Positions 47,371-56,770 of a DNA stretch of 64,000 nucleotides are shown piece after piece. The notes below the pieces were generated by a model. That model worked only from the letters and a program-made list of their open reading frames with translations, did not search any database and had not been told where the DNA came from. This DNA is from Falsibacillus albus. Its GTDB lineage: Bacteria > Bacillota > Bacilli > Bacillales > DSM-25281. Where the stretch lies: NCBI RefSeq assembly GCF_003668575.1, contig NZ_RCVZ01000002.1:410410-474409 (forward strand). The letters run 5' to 3'. The translations under genes were made by a program, and so were the position numbers. Position 1 is the first letter of the stretch; every line of letters begins with the position of its first letter.

Positions 47371-47817
47371 TTGAAAATTGTCCGTGTATTCATTGCCGCA
47401 CCATTTTTCTCCGATGAACAGATTGATCGAGTACATAGGCTGGAGACCGCACTTGCCAAAAATCCGTATGTCATCGATATTTATTCCGCTCGATTCCACC
47501 AAAATGAGCAGCTTCCTTTTGGCTCGCATATTTGGAGGAAAACAACATTTGAGCAGGACTTAAAATTCCTTCGCAGGGCTGACGTTGTTGTAACAATCCG
47601 GGATTTCACCGGGGACTGCATGGACAGCGGCACTGCATTCGAAGTCGGCTATGCCTATGCCATGCAAAAACCGATCATCCTGATTGAAGAAAAGGATTTC
47701 CCTCCCAACTTAATGCTCGTAGAAAGCTTGCACGCCTTCTTCAAGCACGTCGAAGACATGGCCACATACAACTTCCACCAAATGCCCGCCATCCCCTATG
47801 AAGGACCGATGGTTTGA
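47371..47817 (+). CDS. nucleoside 2-deoxyribosyltransferase-like protein
   Basis: 148 residues. RVFIAAPFFSDEQ and ADVVVTIRDFTGDCMDSGTAFEVGYAYAM match the family, with the nucleophile Glu in AFEVGYA. The family exchanges bases on deoxyribonucleosides or hydrolyses related N-glycosides. The TTG start at 47371 follows AAAGGTGG; a GTG at 47359 overlaps that site. Confidence 0.85.
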   Translation: MKIVRVFIAAPFFSDEQIDRVHRLETALAKNPYVIDIYSARFHQNEQLPFGSHIWRKTTFEQDLKFLRRADVVVTIRDFTGDCMDSGTAFEVGYAYAMQKPIILIEEKDFPPNLMLVESLHAFFKHVEDMATYNFHQMPAIPYEGPMV

Positions 47818-47826
47818 TGGGATTTT

Positions 47827-47877
47827 CTGGATGGTGCCTGTCACCCTCCGTTGACGGAGGGTGACAGCACCATCCAG
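47827..47877 (+). terminator. long hairpin with GGTGCCTGTCACC, copy 5
   Basis: CTGGATGGTGcCTGTCACCC / GGGTGACAGCACCATCCAG, extended by CTCCG/CGGAG. The stem is 23 pairs with one bulged C and loop TTGA. It sits ten bases after the deoxyribosyltransferase stop but has no T tract, so its role in termination is uncertain. Confidence 0.65.
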
Positions 47878-47944
47878 ATATTGGATACCACTTAAAATAT
47901 TATTCTTGACCAGAGCGTACATTCCCTCTATAATTATTAAATGT

Positions 47945-48018
47945 GTCCCAGTAGCTCAGCAGGATAGAGCGACAGCCTCCTAAGCTGTAGGTCGTGAGTT
48001 CGAATCTCGCCTGGGACG
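47945..48018 (+). tRNA. tRNA-Arg (CCU anticodon)
   Basis: 74-nt cloverleaf: acceptor GTCCCAG/CTGGGAC, D arm GCTC/GAGC, anticodon stem ACAGC/GCTGT with loop CTCCTAA (anticodon CCT, reads AGG), T arm around TTCGAAT. CCA is not encoded. A T run follows at once. Confidence 0.96.
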
Positions 48019-48150
48019 TTTTTTATAATCATTTTTCACAATATCATTTTTTTCATATCCTACAAGATTAAATCGACCACGCTTATGATAGCGTGTATTT
48101 TTTTACTCTCATTGCCGCTTGGCTTTGTTATTCGAATAGGAGTGTGAACC

Positions 48151-48858
48151 ATGGCGCAAAACGAAAAGATCGGAATTGTCCTTGATGTCGAAACCACCGG
48201 CTTGAGCCCGCATACAAATGAAATCATCGAATTGTTTATGATCAAGTTTTCCTTTGACCAAAAAACAGGCCGATTCATCGAGACGCTTGATGAATATTCC
48301 ACGTTCAATGAGCCGTCTTCTTCCATCTCTTCACAGATTACGAGATTGACCGGCATCACGAATGAAATGGTGAAAGGCGCATCCCTGGATCTGGGGGAAA
48401 TCTTAGATTTCTGTTCAGATGTTGAATACTTCTTCGCTCACAACGCTTCATTCGATAGAAGCTTTATCATCAAGGTCATGCCTGAATTGGTCCATCGAAA
48501 ATGGCATTGCTCCATGCGCCACGTAAAATGGAAAAACCATGGATTCCCGAACATGAAGCTTGGAACCCTGCTCGACGGCCACGGCATTTTAAACGATCAA
48601 GCCCATCGAGCCAATAGCGACACCCGTTCCACACTGGAACTCATGCTCAAAACCAATTCAGCAGGACATACATACTTGAAAGAAATGACCAGCAGGAAGC
48701 CGATGGCTCTGCCAGCTTCCATGAAAACCGGACCTTCTGGTCAAACGAGCAAATATTCCTACCGCCGTGCCCGGAAAATGGCCGAGCAGGAGATGGCTGC
48801 CTCCCGTGAAAAAAAAGCGCCATTCCGCTATCAAACAAAAAAGAATGTTGATTCATAA
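48151..48858 (+). CDS. DEDDh 3'-5' exonuclease (DnaQ-like)
   Basis: 235 residues. ExoI is LDVETTG (D12, E14), ExoII is FFAHNASFDRSF, and ExoIII has H-x-x-x-x-D in HRANSDTR. The C-terminal 60 residues are basic and may bind nucleic acid. It stands alone, not fused to a polymerase, so it is probably a repair or RNA-processing exonuclease. Confidence 0.88.
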   Translation: MAQNEKIGIVLDVETTGLSPHTNEIIELFMIKFSFDQKTGRFIETLDEYSTFNEPSSSISSQITRLTGITNEMVKGASLDLGEILDFCSDVEYFFAHNASFDRSFIIKVMPELVHRKWHCSMRHVKWKNHGFPNMKLGTLLDGHGILNDQAHRANSDTRSTLELMLKTNSAGHTYLKEMTSRKPMALPASMKTGPSGQTSKYSYRRARKMAEQEMAASREKKAPFRYQTKKNVDS

Positions 48859-48925
48859 ACATTTCCTTCCCGGCCCATTTCGTTTGGCCGGTTTTTCATT
48901 TCAGAACCAAGATACAAATAAAAGA

Positions 48926-48950
48926 CCGGGCGATGAAAATCACCGCCCGG
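48926..48950. terminator. hairpin between exonuclease and yhbH
   Basis: CCGGGCG / CGCCCGG stem, 11-base loop, between the two convergent genes. Confidence 0.65.
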
Positions 48951-48956
48951 CAGGGA

Positions 48957-50123
48957 CTACGCGTATTGCTTTTCTTCTTCCTGCTTGAAAAAACTCTTCA
49001 TCGAATGGAATACATCCGCCTTTTGCTTCAAGATGTAATAGCGGAAGTTTTCGTCTTTAATGTTCTTGTATGCTGACATCAAGGTCGAGTGCCGGTTGTA
49101 CTGATTGACTTCCCCATAGCCAAACATGTTGGACACTTTCATGAGCTCTTCGACCAGCTTGACGCAGCGGACATTATCCGATGTTAAATTATCTCCGTCT
49201 GAAAAATGGAAAGGATAAATATTAAAACGGGTTGGATTGTACTTCTCATCAATCAATTCCAGTGCTTTTCGGTAGGCGGATGAACAAATGGTCCCGCCAC
49301 TCTCTCCTTTGGAGAAAAAGTCTTCCTCCGACACAACCTTTGCTTCCGTATGATGGGCGATAAATTCGATTTCGACGGTTTCATATTTCGTCCGCAGGAA
49401 TCGAGTCATCCAGAAGAAAAAGCTTCGTGCCATATACTTTTCCCACAGTCCCATCGATCCGCTCGTATCCATCATCGCCAATACGACCGCCCTGGATTCA
49501 GGCTTCCTGATTTCATTCCACGTCCTGAATTTCAAATCCTCCGGAAAGATCGGATGGAACTTCGGCTCCCCGCTGATGGCATTCCGTTTGAAGGCCGTCA
49601 TCATCGTTCGTTTCTTATCGATGTTCCCCATCAAACCAGTTTTTCTAATATCATTAAATTCGATGTCCTCGACAGTAATTTCATCTTGTTCCTTCCTTTT
49701 CAGGTTCGGGAGCTCCAATTGACTGAACAGCGCTTCCTCCAACTCCAGCATGGAAATTTCGGCTTCATAATAATCTTCACCTGGCTGATCTCCCGCTCCT
49801 TGACCTTTACCGGGACCCTTTTGAGGTGTACCATCGCGTGCGATGACGTCCCCCACTTGGCTGTCTCCGTCGCCTTGGCCGACGTGTTTATTCTTATCAT
49901 AGTTGTATCGAATTTTATATTCGTCTAATGATCGTATTGGAATTTTGACCACATCTTGGCCATTGGACATAATGATGCTTTCTTCTGTTATTAAATCCGG
50001 AAGATTCTTCTTGATGGCTTCCTGCACTTTTTCCTGGTGTCGCTGCTGATCATCATGCCCTTTACGATGGAGGGACCAATCTTCTTGCGAAATAACATAC
50101 TGCTGATTATCCGTTTGAGACAT
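48957..50123 (-). CDS. yhbH: sporulation protein YhbH (von Willebrand A-like)
   Basis: 388 residues of the YhbH/YeaH family, expressed in sporulation with the kinase Prk[17 protein letters not shown] holds the MIDAS-like D-x-S-x-S of the VWA domain. The middle has a Gly/Asp/Gln-rich linker (about 100-125). The start at 50123 has AAGGAGGGG spaced seven bases. In B. subtilis yhbH is next to prkA; here about 4.3 kb of other genes separates them. Confidence 0.93.
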   Translation of the reverse strand: MSQTDNQQYVISQEDWSLHRKGHDDQQRHQEKVQEAIKKNLPDLITEESIIMSNGQDVVKIPIRSLDEYKIRYNYDKNKHVGQGDGDSQVGDVIARDGTPQKGPGKGQGAGDQPGEDYYEAEISMLELEEALFSQLELPNLKRKEQDEITVEDIEFNDIRKTGLMGNIDKKRTMMTAFKRNAISGEPKFHPIFPEDLKFRTWNEIRKPESRAVVLAMMDTSGSMGLWEKYMARSFFFWMTRFLRTKYETVEIEFIAHHTEAKVVSEEDFFSKGESGGTICSSAYRKALELIDEKYNPTRFNIYPFHFSDGDNLTSDNVRCVKLVEELMKVSNMFGYGEVNQYNRHSTLMSAYKNIKDENFRYYILKQKADVFHSMKSFFKQEEEKQYA

Positions 50124-50601
50124 TCTCATTCCCCTCCTTATGAAGTTTCATATCCTAAATTGTCACAATGGCATCCTCATCAACATATACTGTCTTGACT
50201 GTCAAAATAAAAAAGCGTCTTGCCTCTTCATCCTGTTAAAGGTTGATTACTCTATCCTATGCACCAAAACCAAATAATTTACTAATTATTGCGACAATAA
50301 GACAAAAACCTACGGTGTGGACAAGCCTAAATTTACTCCAGAATATGACAAGCTTTTTTCGTGAAAAGTTGTTGTTGTATGACAAAAAAATTTGGTGAGA
50401 ATCTCAAAATTTCCTATAATAAAGAAAAAGACTCATACCCATTTTAATGAAAAAGCATCACCCTTACTTCACTAGTTATGTCTATGCATCAATAAATTCC
50501 AGTAGTGTAAGCTCGATTAAAAAAATGACAAATAGAATCGAGACCGCATCCTCGCAATTCCATTTGCCATTCTGTAACCAGCTTATTTTCATCATCCATA
50601 A
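50124..50601. other. gene-free gap upstream of yhbH
   Basis: A+T-rich sequence with no supported gene. It must hold the yhbH promoter; I could not place a sporulation sigma site with confidence. Confidence 0.5.
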
Positions 50602-50760
50602 TTAAAACTGCTGGGGATCTGCCTCCTCCCCATATATCTCCAACTCTTCTTCCGATCTCAGCTTCTCCATTTGTTTTCCAAGCCAGATAACGTCCTCGAA
50701 ATTGTTCGTCATATTGCCGTTCACGATGCTTGATGCAGGAGCCGGCTTCTTTTTCATCAT
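50602..50760 (-). CDS. small protein, paralogue of 53472-53642
   Basis: 52 residues, ATG after GAGGTGATGACATC. Sequence centre VNGNMTNNFEDV and WLGKQMEKLRSEEE aligns with the peptide at 53472-53642 (NGSM, EV-QLGRQMEKHRTNEE), and both end in an acidic/PDP-like tail. No membrane segment or signal. Family not recognised. Confidence 0.7.
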   Translation of the reverse strand: MMKKKPAPASSIVNGNMTNNFEDVIWLGKQMEKLRSEEELEIYGEEADPQQF

Positions 50761-50804
50761 GATGTCATCACCTCATACATCAGTATGCGCTCTGTGAATC
50801 CCCT

Positions 50805-52217
50805 TCATGCTTTCAATTCTTTTACCACATCCCGAAGAATAGCAATCCCGGCACTTAAGTCGCGTTCGTTCAGTCCCCCGAATCCAAGGAGTATTGTGTC
50901 GCGTGGAGCTTTTTCATTTCCTTCCCAATACGCGGCGGTCGGGTAGACCTTTACGCCTCTTTTTAACGCATGATCAACTATTTGATCTTCATTCATCCCA
51001 GGCAGCTTCAACAGCATATGGAAGCCCGCGTCCGTTGCGATGACCTTTGAGTTCTCTGGAAATCCTCGCTGTAGTTCCGTATGAAGCAGGTAATACCTCT
51101 TTACATATTCATTCCGTACTCTGTTCAAATGCCGGTGCCAAAACCCTTCGTTAATAAAATGGTATAGTGCAGCCTGCATGATGGTCGAACTCGTTTGTCC
51201 AATTGACCGTTCATTGCGCTGCAGCCTCTTCAATAAGTGTGGGGGCAGGACCATGAAAGAAATGCGAAGTGCTGGTGTAAGTGCTTTGGAGAAGCTCCCT
51301 AAATAAATGACCCTCTCCTGTTTGTCCAGGCTTTGCAGACTGGGGATGGGCCGTCCCGAATACCTGAATTCCCCATCGAAGTCATCCTCAAATATATAAG
51401 CAGACTGCTCATTTGCCCACTGCAGCAGCTCTACCCTTCTTTTGATCGGCATGATGGCACCTGTGGGAAATTGGTGCGCCGGTGTGGTGTAGACCACTTT
51501 TGGATTAATATGAGTCAGTTTCTCCAATGAAATTCCATCTTCATCCACCTGGATTGGCGCGATTGGTACCCCAGCCCATTTGAGGTATTCACGAACACCG
51601 TCAAATCCAGGATTTTCGTATCCTACCTCCTCTGTCGTCAAATCAAGCAAATGGACAAGCAAGCTGATCAAATACCTCGTACCGGAACCGATGATGATTT
51701 GCTCTGGATTCGATTGGACCCCTCTCGTGTTGCGAAGGTATACACTCAGCATCCTCCTTAACGGAGCATAACCAAAGTGGTCGCCATATTGAAAATGCTC
51801 AAACTGTGAAAATGCCCATTTTTGCGCTCTTTCAAAATCCTTCAACGGGAAGGAATCATGGTTGATCCGACTGTAGTGGAAATCATATTTCACGCCTGTA
51901 TCAGGCGGCGCGATTGGCGAACCCGCATCGTCTTCATGTTGAATTCCACGGAAAAAGCTCGTATCGATCTTTTCAACATAAATCCCGCTCTTCTCCCTGC
52001 TGACGGTGTACCCCTCAGCAAGAAGCTGGCCATATGCATGTTCAACCGTCGTCTTACTGATATTCAGCTGTGTCGATAGCTTTCTGATCGAAGGCAGCTT
52101 TGATCCTGGTGGGATGCTGCCGGATGTGATTTCGTCGCGAATGTGTGTATAAAGTTGATCATAAAGCGCTTGCCCTTCCTTGAAAATGATCGGCGGGAGC
52201 ATAATTGTTTTCTCCAT
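50805..52217 (-). CDS. MocR-type regulator (GntR HTH fused to aminotransferase)
   Basis: 470 residues. An N-terminal GntR winged helix (ALYDQLYTHIRDEITSGSIP, LPSIRKLSTQLNISKTTVEHAY) and a fold-type I PLP domain with EDDFDGEFR and SFSKALTPALR, where the Lys binds PLP. MocR proteins sense PLP or related amines and often act on a divergent gene. The divergent neighbours are two GNAT genes starting 133 bp away, so those are candidate targets. Confidence 0.9.
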   Translation of the reverse strand: MEKTIMLPPIIFKEGQALYDQLYTHIRDEITSGSIPPGSKLPSIRKLSTQLNISKTTVEHAYGQLLAEGYTVSREKSGIYVEKIDTSFFRGIQHEDDAGSPIAPPDTGVKYDFHYSRINHDSFPLKDFERAQKWAFSQFEHFQYGDHFGYAPLRRMLSVYLRNTRGVQSNPEQIIIGSGTRYLISLLVHLLDLTTEEVGYENPGFDGVREYLKWAGVPIAPIQVDEDGISLEKLTHINPKVVYTTPAHQFPTGAIMPIKRRVELLQWANEQSAYIFEDDFDGEFRYSGRPIPSLQSLDKQERVIYLGSFSKALTPALRISFMVLPPHLLKRLQRNERSIGQTSSTIMQAALYHFINEGFWHRHLNRVRNEYVKRYYLLHTELQRGFPENSKVIATDAGFHMLLKLPGMNEDQIVDHALKRGVKVYPTAAYWEGNEKAPRDTILLGFGGLNERDLSAGIAILRDVVKELKA

Positions 52218-52349
52218 CTGACCTCTCCTCTTTTTTCCAATCTGTCTCTCCCAAAAGCTTTCACCTTTTTTTATGATAAATGTATTCTGTCATCTTAAAT
52301 ATATCGATTTCAATGGATTTCGAAAAGGACAAAAGGAGTGAATCAATAA

Positions 52350-52805
52350 ATGGTGATGATCAGAAAAGCAGCTGTAGAAGATTTGATGCCATTGAAAGAG
52401 CTCATGCTGCAATACATTGTCGATTTTTACAAACGACCAAAACCCGACGAAAATGAACTTAATAAACTTATTTTAGCTATGCAATCGAATCCATCAATCG
52501 GCGAGCAATTTGTCGCGATTGATGGCGATTCCCTGATTGGATTTGCCACCCTGTACTATACGTTCAGCACGACCCGCGTGAAAAAGATGGCTATCCTCAA
52601 TGATTTATTTGTTTCTGCAAAACATAGAGGATGCGGCGCCGGCGAAGCATTATTCCGACAATCCAGGCATCGTGCACATGAAGCTGACTGTGCCTCGATG
52701 ACTTGGCAAACGGCGCTCGATAACAAAAGGGCTCAGTCGCTATACGAAAAAATGGGCGGACAAAACGTGAACGATTGCTGGATTCATTATGAAATCGATC
52801 TTTAG
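52350..52805 (+). CDS. GNAT-family acetyltransferase
   Basis: 151 residues. LNDLFVSAKHRGCGAGEALF is the acetyl-CoA loop (RGCGAG). TALDNKRAQSLYEKMGGQ gives the Asn/Tyr helix. AAGGAGTG lies upstream of the ATG. Divergent from the MocR gene and overlapping in mRNA with the next GNAT gene. Confidence 0.86.
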   Translation: MVMIRKAAVEDLMPLKELMLQYIVDFYKRPKPDENELNKLILAMQSNPSIGEQFVAIDGDSLIGFATLYYTFSTTRVKKMAILNDLFVSAKHRGCGAGEALFRQSRHRAHEADCASMTWQTALDNKRAQSLYEKMGGQNVNDCWIHYEIDL

Positions 52806-52824
52806 GAAAGGGGAATGGAACGAC

Positions 52825-53412
52825 ATGAAGAATGAACGCATTGTGTTGGAGGGCCAGTATGTCGAACTGCTGCCGATGGAATATGAATATTTGGAGAATT
52901 TGGTTCAAGCGGGATTGGATGAACAAATATGGACGTATATGCCGACAAAGGCAGCAAACAAAGATAAAATGAAGATGCTTGTGACGCAAGCTATGAGCAA
53001 CAGGGAAACCGGGGTGGAATACCCTTTTGTAATCAAAAGCAAGGAACATGACCGGATTATCGGCAGTACAAGATTTCTGGACATCTCGCTTCCGAACAAA
53101 AATCTCGAGATAGGCTGGACGTGGCTCAATCCGTCTGTGTGGCGGTCAGCGGTCAATACGGAATGTAAATTATTGTTGATGGAGTACTGCTTTGAAACAC
53201 TCGGCCTTAATCGCGTCATGCTAAAAACTGACTCAAGGAACAACCGCTCTAGGACGGCAATTTTAAGACTCGGCGCCAAGGAAGAAGGAACGATGAGGAT
53301 GCACCGCGTATTGGAGGATGGCTACATCCGCGACACGGTCATGTTCAGCGTGATCAAACCGGAATGGCCGGGAGTGAAGGAAAGATTGATCCATTACTTG
53401 AAGAAGGCATAA
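52825..53412 (+). CDS. GNAT acetyltransferase, RimJ/RimL-like
   Basis: 195 residues. LEGQYVELLPMEYEYL opening, IGWTWLNPSVWRSAVNTECK and LKTDSRNNRSRTAILRLGAKEEG are RimJ/RimL-type motifs. The ATG at 52825 gives the normal family start; the earlier one (52789) overlaps the previous gene. Possibly N-acetylates proteins or small amines. Confidence 0.86.
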   Translation: MKNERIVLEGQYVELLPMEYEYLENLVQAGLDEQIWTYMPTKAANKDKMKMLVTQAMSNRETGVEYPFVIKSKEHDRIIGSTRFLDISLPNKNLEIGWTWLNPSVWRSAVNTECKLLLMEYCFETLGLNRVMLKTDSRNNRSRTAILRLGAKEEGTMRMHRVLEDGYIRDTVMFSVIKPEWPGVKERLIHYLKKA

Positions 53413-53417
53413 AAATA

Positions 53418-53461
53418 AGGAGTCTGTCGGTCGGCTTTTGTCCGCCGACTAAGACTCCTTT
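53418..53461. terminator. bidirectional terminator
   Basis: AAGGAGTCT..CGGTCGGC / CCGCCGAC..AGACTCCTT hairpin with T runs on both sides between the GNAT gene and the small minus-strand gene. Confidence 0.88.
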
Positions 53462-53471
53462 TTACTTAGAC

Positions 53472-53642
53472 TTATTTATCATCATATTGGACGGGATCGG
53501 GCTGCTTCCCCTTTTCTTTCACTTCTTCATTCGTACGGTGCTTTTCCATCTGCCTTCCCAACTGCTTGACTTCCTTCATACTGCTTGCCATTGATCCATT
53601 TTTTTCTTCGGGTTTTTTTGAATTTTTCTTTTCATTATTCAT
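53472..53642 (-). CDS. small basic/charged protein, paralogue of 50602-50760
   Basis: 56 residues, ATG after GAGGTGGGGCAA. Lys/Asn/Glu-rich N-terminus, then NGSMASSMKEVKQLGRQMEK and a QPDPVQY tail. About half of the central 35 residues match the peptide at 50602-50760. No known family name. Confidence 0.7.
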   Translation of the reverse strand: MNNEKKNSKKPEEKNGSMASSMKEVKQLGRQMEKHRTNEEVKEKGKQPDPVQYDDK

Positions 53643-53719
53643 TTGCCCCACCTCTTGATTGAAAGGATACCCTTTTTGGGAGAGAATAAAACATAAATAA
53701 ACTTGGGGGAAGATGGGAC

Positions 53720-54184
53720 ATGATCAAACGTTTGGATATAAAAAATCAAAAGACAGCAGAACAAATTCGAGAACTGCAGCAGGCTGCCTATCAAGTGGAA
53801 GCAAGGCTGATCGACTTTTCCGATTTGCCTCCCTTGGTGGAAACCGTGAATGACATCATGGCGCTCGATGAAATATTCTTCGGATTCATCGTGGATGGCA
53901 AATGGATCGCGGGAGCTCTCTCCTTTGAATTGGAAGAGGACGAATCGGCGACCATCTGCCGGATGATGGTCCACCCGGATGCCCATAGGAAAGGAATTGC
54001 GGGAAAACTATTAGAAGAATTTTTTAAAGAAACGTCCTTTTGTACGAAGTGGCAGGTAACCACCGGTGCCGCAAACGAGCCTGCCAAAAGGTTGTACGCA
54101 AAGCATGGATTTTATGAAGATCGACAATTTGAAGTCGTCCCAGGTTTGATGATCAGCTCTTTTGTGAAGGAAAATACCAGATAA
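53720..54184 (+). CDS. GNAT-family acetyltransferase
   Basis: 154 residues. ICRMMVHPDAHRKGIAGKLL is the acetyl-CoA loop (HRKGIA), and GAANEPAKRLYAKHGFYE the Asn/Tyr helix and last strand. Starts after GGGGGAAGATGGGAC. Fourth GNAT gene within a few kb; acceptor unknown. Confidence 0.86.
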   Translation: MIKRLDIKNQKTAEQIRELQQAAYQVEARLIDFSDLPPLVETVNDIMALDEIFFGFIVDGKWIAGALSFELEEDESATICRMMVHPDAHRKGIAGKLLEEFFKETSFCTKWQVTTGAANEPAKRLYAKHGFYEDRQFEVVPGLMISSFVKENTR

Positions 54185-54239
54185 GGTGCAGATTCTTCGC
54201 CGGATGCAACGCAAAAGGTTTTGTCGAATAATTGATATA

Positions 54240-54320
54240 TCGTGATTTTCGCAGATATATGCTTTAATTTCGCTGATAAATTGAGATTTTCGCAGATAAT
54301 TCCTGGATTTCGCAGATATC
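54240..54320 (+). repeat. TTTCGCAGATA short repeat cluster 2
   Basis: Four copies of a motif like GATTTTCGCAGATA, with C positions at 54250, 54271, 54291 and 54311, a period of 20-21 bp. Same motif as at 32190-32270, here better conserved. Confidence 0.75.
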
Positions 54321-54367
54321 CTTTCCGGAAGCCCCGCCTTTCACCAGCAGTCCCTCTGGAAACCATT

Positions 54368-54405
54368 AAAAAAAGCTTGGATCGGCGCCAGATCCAAGCT
54401 TTTTT
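54368..54405. terminator. bidirectional terminator
   Basis: AAAAAGCTTGGATC / GATCCAAGCTTTTT hairpin, 14 pairs, with long A and T runs; between the GNAT gene and prkA. Confidence 0.9.
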
Positions 54406-54477
54406 ATTATTTTTACCGTTCAATCCAAAACTTTTCCCTCATCAGAAGCCCATTCTCCCCATAATCCAGCTTTCTTT

Positions 54478-56373
54478 CTAACGATTCAGCAAGCTTCCGA
54501 CGTAGCGAAGCAATTCGTTGGCAGATGAAGAGTTGTATCCGTGCTCATCGATCAAGCGGGCAACGACTTCATTGATTTTCTTGAGCTGCTGCTCATCAGG
54601 TGTTTTTGTGGAAGTTGTAATTTTGACGACGTCTTTCAAGTCAGCAAACAACTTCTTCTGAATGGCTTCTCTCAGGCGGTCATGCGAGTTGTAGTCAAAT
54701 CGCTTCCCTTTACGCGCATAGGCAGAGATCCGAATCAAAATTTCTTCGCGGAATGCCTTTTTCGCATTTTCGGAAATGCCAATTTGCTCTTCGATCGACC
54801 TCATTAATTTTTCATCCGGATTGATTTCCTCACCAGTCAATTGGTCGCGAAGCTTCGCCTTATTGCAATAAGCTTCCACGTTATCGAGGTAGTTATCCAT
54901 AAGCGTTTTCGCAGACTCCTCATAAGAGTAGACAAATGCTTTTTGAACTTCCTTCTTGGCGATGTCATCATATTCCTTCCTTGCCAATGAGATGTAATTC
55001 AAGTATTTTTCCCTCAGCTCCTGCGTGATCGATGGATGCTGATCCAGTCCCTCCTTCAAGGAGCGGAGGACATCCAAGGCATTGATCGACGAAATTTCCT
55101 TGCGAATGATTGTGGACGAAATCCTATTGATGACATACCGCGGGTCGATTCCACTCATTCCTTCGTCCTGGTATTCCTTTTTCAGCTCATCAACATCAGC
55201 CGAGTTGAACCCTTCCACACTTTCACCATCATAGAGGCGCATTTTCTTGATCAAATCGATGTCTCCGCGCTTCGGATCTTTCAGGCGGGTCATGATGGAA
55301 AACATCGCCGCAACCTTCAGTGTATGCGGTGCAATATGGACATCCGCCACGTCTGATTCATTGATCATTTTTTCATAGATCTTTTCTTCCTGTGATACCT
55401 TTAGATTATATGGAACCGGCATGACGATGATCCTGGAATGGAGCGCTTCATTCTTTTTATTCGAAATGAAGGAACGATACTCTGTTTCATTCGTATGGGC
55501 AACGATCATTTCATCGGCAGAAATGAGTGCGAATCTGCCTGCTTTGAAATTTCCTTCCTGTGTCAGCGAAAGCAAGTGCCATAAGAATTTCTCATCGCAT
55601 TTCAGCATTTCCTGGAATTCCATCAAGCCTCGATTGGCTTTATTTAATTCACCATCGAACCGGTAGGCGCGCGGATCTGATTCAGAACCGAATTCAGCAA
55701 TAGTCGAGAAATCGATGCTTCCCGTCAAATCGGCAATATCCTGCGACTTCGGATCTGATGGACTGAATGTGCCAATCCCCACCCGTTTATCTTCAGAGAA
55801 AAAGATTCGTTCCACCAATACATCTTCAATTCGCCCGCTGTACTCCTGCTCAAGCCTCATCATGTTCAACGGGGATAGATTACCTTCCACGCGGATTCCA
55901 TATTCTTCATAAAATTCATCGCGGAGATGGTGCGGGATCAAATGCAGCGGATCTTCATGCATCGGACATCCTTTTATGGCAAAAACAGAGCCTCTGTCCG
56001 ATCTTGCGTATGCCTCCAACCCTCTTTTCAACATGGCTACAAGAGTCGACTTCCCTCCACTTACAGGTCCCATTAATAACAAAATACGCTTGCGGACATC
56101 CAATCGTTTGGCAGCAGGATGGAAATATTCCTCAACAAGTTTTTCCAATGCTTCTTCAAGTCCGAATAACTGTGAATTAAAAAAATTATACCGTCTCTTT
56201 CCATTTACCTCTTCCACACCGGCGTCTTTGATCATATTGTAAACCCTTGAATGTGCCGACTGCGCCACCCATGGCTTCTCTTTAACCATCTCTAAGTAGG
56301 CTGCAAATGTTCCTTCCCATTTTAACTTTTCTTCTTCTTCTCGGTAGTACTCCAGCTTTTTTAAAATATCCAT
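54478..56373 (-). CDS. prkA: serine protein kinase PrkA
   Basis: 631 residues. An AAA-like N-terminal module with P-loop GPVSGGKSTLV, and a C-terminal PrkA domain. In spore formers PrkA acts in the mother cell and affects late sporulation gene expression; protease-like ATPase activity has also been proposed for the family. Monocistronic, opposite to a small membrane peptide gene. Part of the yhb-like region. Confidence 0.95.
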   Translation of the reverse strand: MDILKKLEYYREEEEKLKWEGTFAAYLEMVKEKPWVAQSAHSRVYNMIKDAGVEEVNGKRRYNFFNSQLFGLEEALEKLVEEYFHPAAKRLDVRKRILLLMGPVSGGKSTLVAMLKRGLEAYARSDRGSVFAIKGCPMHEDPLHLIPHHLRDEFYEEYGIRVEGNLSPLNMMRLEQEYSGRIEDVLVERIFFSEDKRVGIGTFSPSDPKSQDIADLTGSIDFSTIAEFGSESDPRAYRFDGELNKANRGLMEFQEMLKCDEKFLWHLLSLTQEGNFKAGRFALISADEMIVAHTNETEYRSFISNKKNEALHSRIIVMPVPYNLKVSQEEKIYEKMINESDVADVHIAPHTLKVAAMFSIMTRLKDPKRGDIDLIKKMRLYDGESVEGFNSADVDELKKEYQDEGMSGIDPRYVINRISSTIIRKEISSINALDVLRSLKEGLDQHPSITQELREKYLNYISLARKEYDDIAKKEVQKAFVYSYEESAKTLMDNYLDNVEAYCNKAKLRDQLTGEEINPDEKLMRSIEEQIGISENAKKAFREEILIRISAYARKGKRFDYNSHDRLREAIQKKLFADLKDVVKITTSTKTPDEQQLKKINEVVARLIDEHGYNSSSANELLRYVGSLLNR

Positions 56374-56529
56374 AAGGACCTCCCCCTGTCGCTTGTTGAG
56401 AGACGATTAATATACTCTATGCTCCTGTCCCGACAAACATGAATAATTAACGGAGGCAGTTTCGAAATGTGGGATGTCCAAACGATTCATAAAAAACATG
56501 ATTTTTCCAGAAAATAATGAATGAATGCG

Positions 56530-56558
56530 TTCACACTCCCCCAAAAATGGGCTATAAT
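56530..56558 (+). promoter_or_regulatory. sigma-A type promoter
   Basis: TTCACA (56530-56535), 17-bp spacer, TATAAT (56553-56558); one mismatch to consensus. It is 50 bp upstream of the 30-residue gene. Confidence 0.8.
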
Positions 56559-56608
56559 AAGGAATAGATTGGGCATACTTGGACTATTGAAAAGGAGGCG
56601 CTGCATCC

Positions 56609-56701
56609 ATGAACACGTTCATTATCTGCTGCGTGATTGTTGCATTCTTATCCGCGATCTTCACTGCGGGATACAATGATAAGCCAGGTGTACACAAATA
56701 G
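56609..56701 (+). CDS. 30-residue single-span membrane peptide
   Basis: A short ORF of 30 codons with AAAAGGAGGCG eight bases upstream of ATG and a near-consensus promoter. The sequence has one hydrophobic stretch (FIICCVIVAFLSAIF) and a polar tail (YNDKPGVHK). No family known to me. The expression signals are the main reason to call it. Confidence 0.65.
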   Translation: MNTFIICCVIVAFLSAIFTAGYNDKPGVHK

Positions 56702-56770
56702 AATAGCGAAATCGGCTGGTTCAGAGGCGAATGGCAGATATACCGCGATTCACACTCAAAGCCGGATTTA

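Noticed and set aside
50485..50760. Alternative frame reading through the small gene at 50602-50760 with protein-like composition
   Set aside because: It stays open about 90 codons but has no start codon before its middle, while the other frame has an SD, a start and a paralogue.
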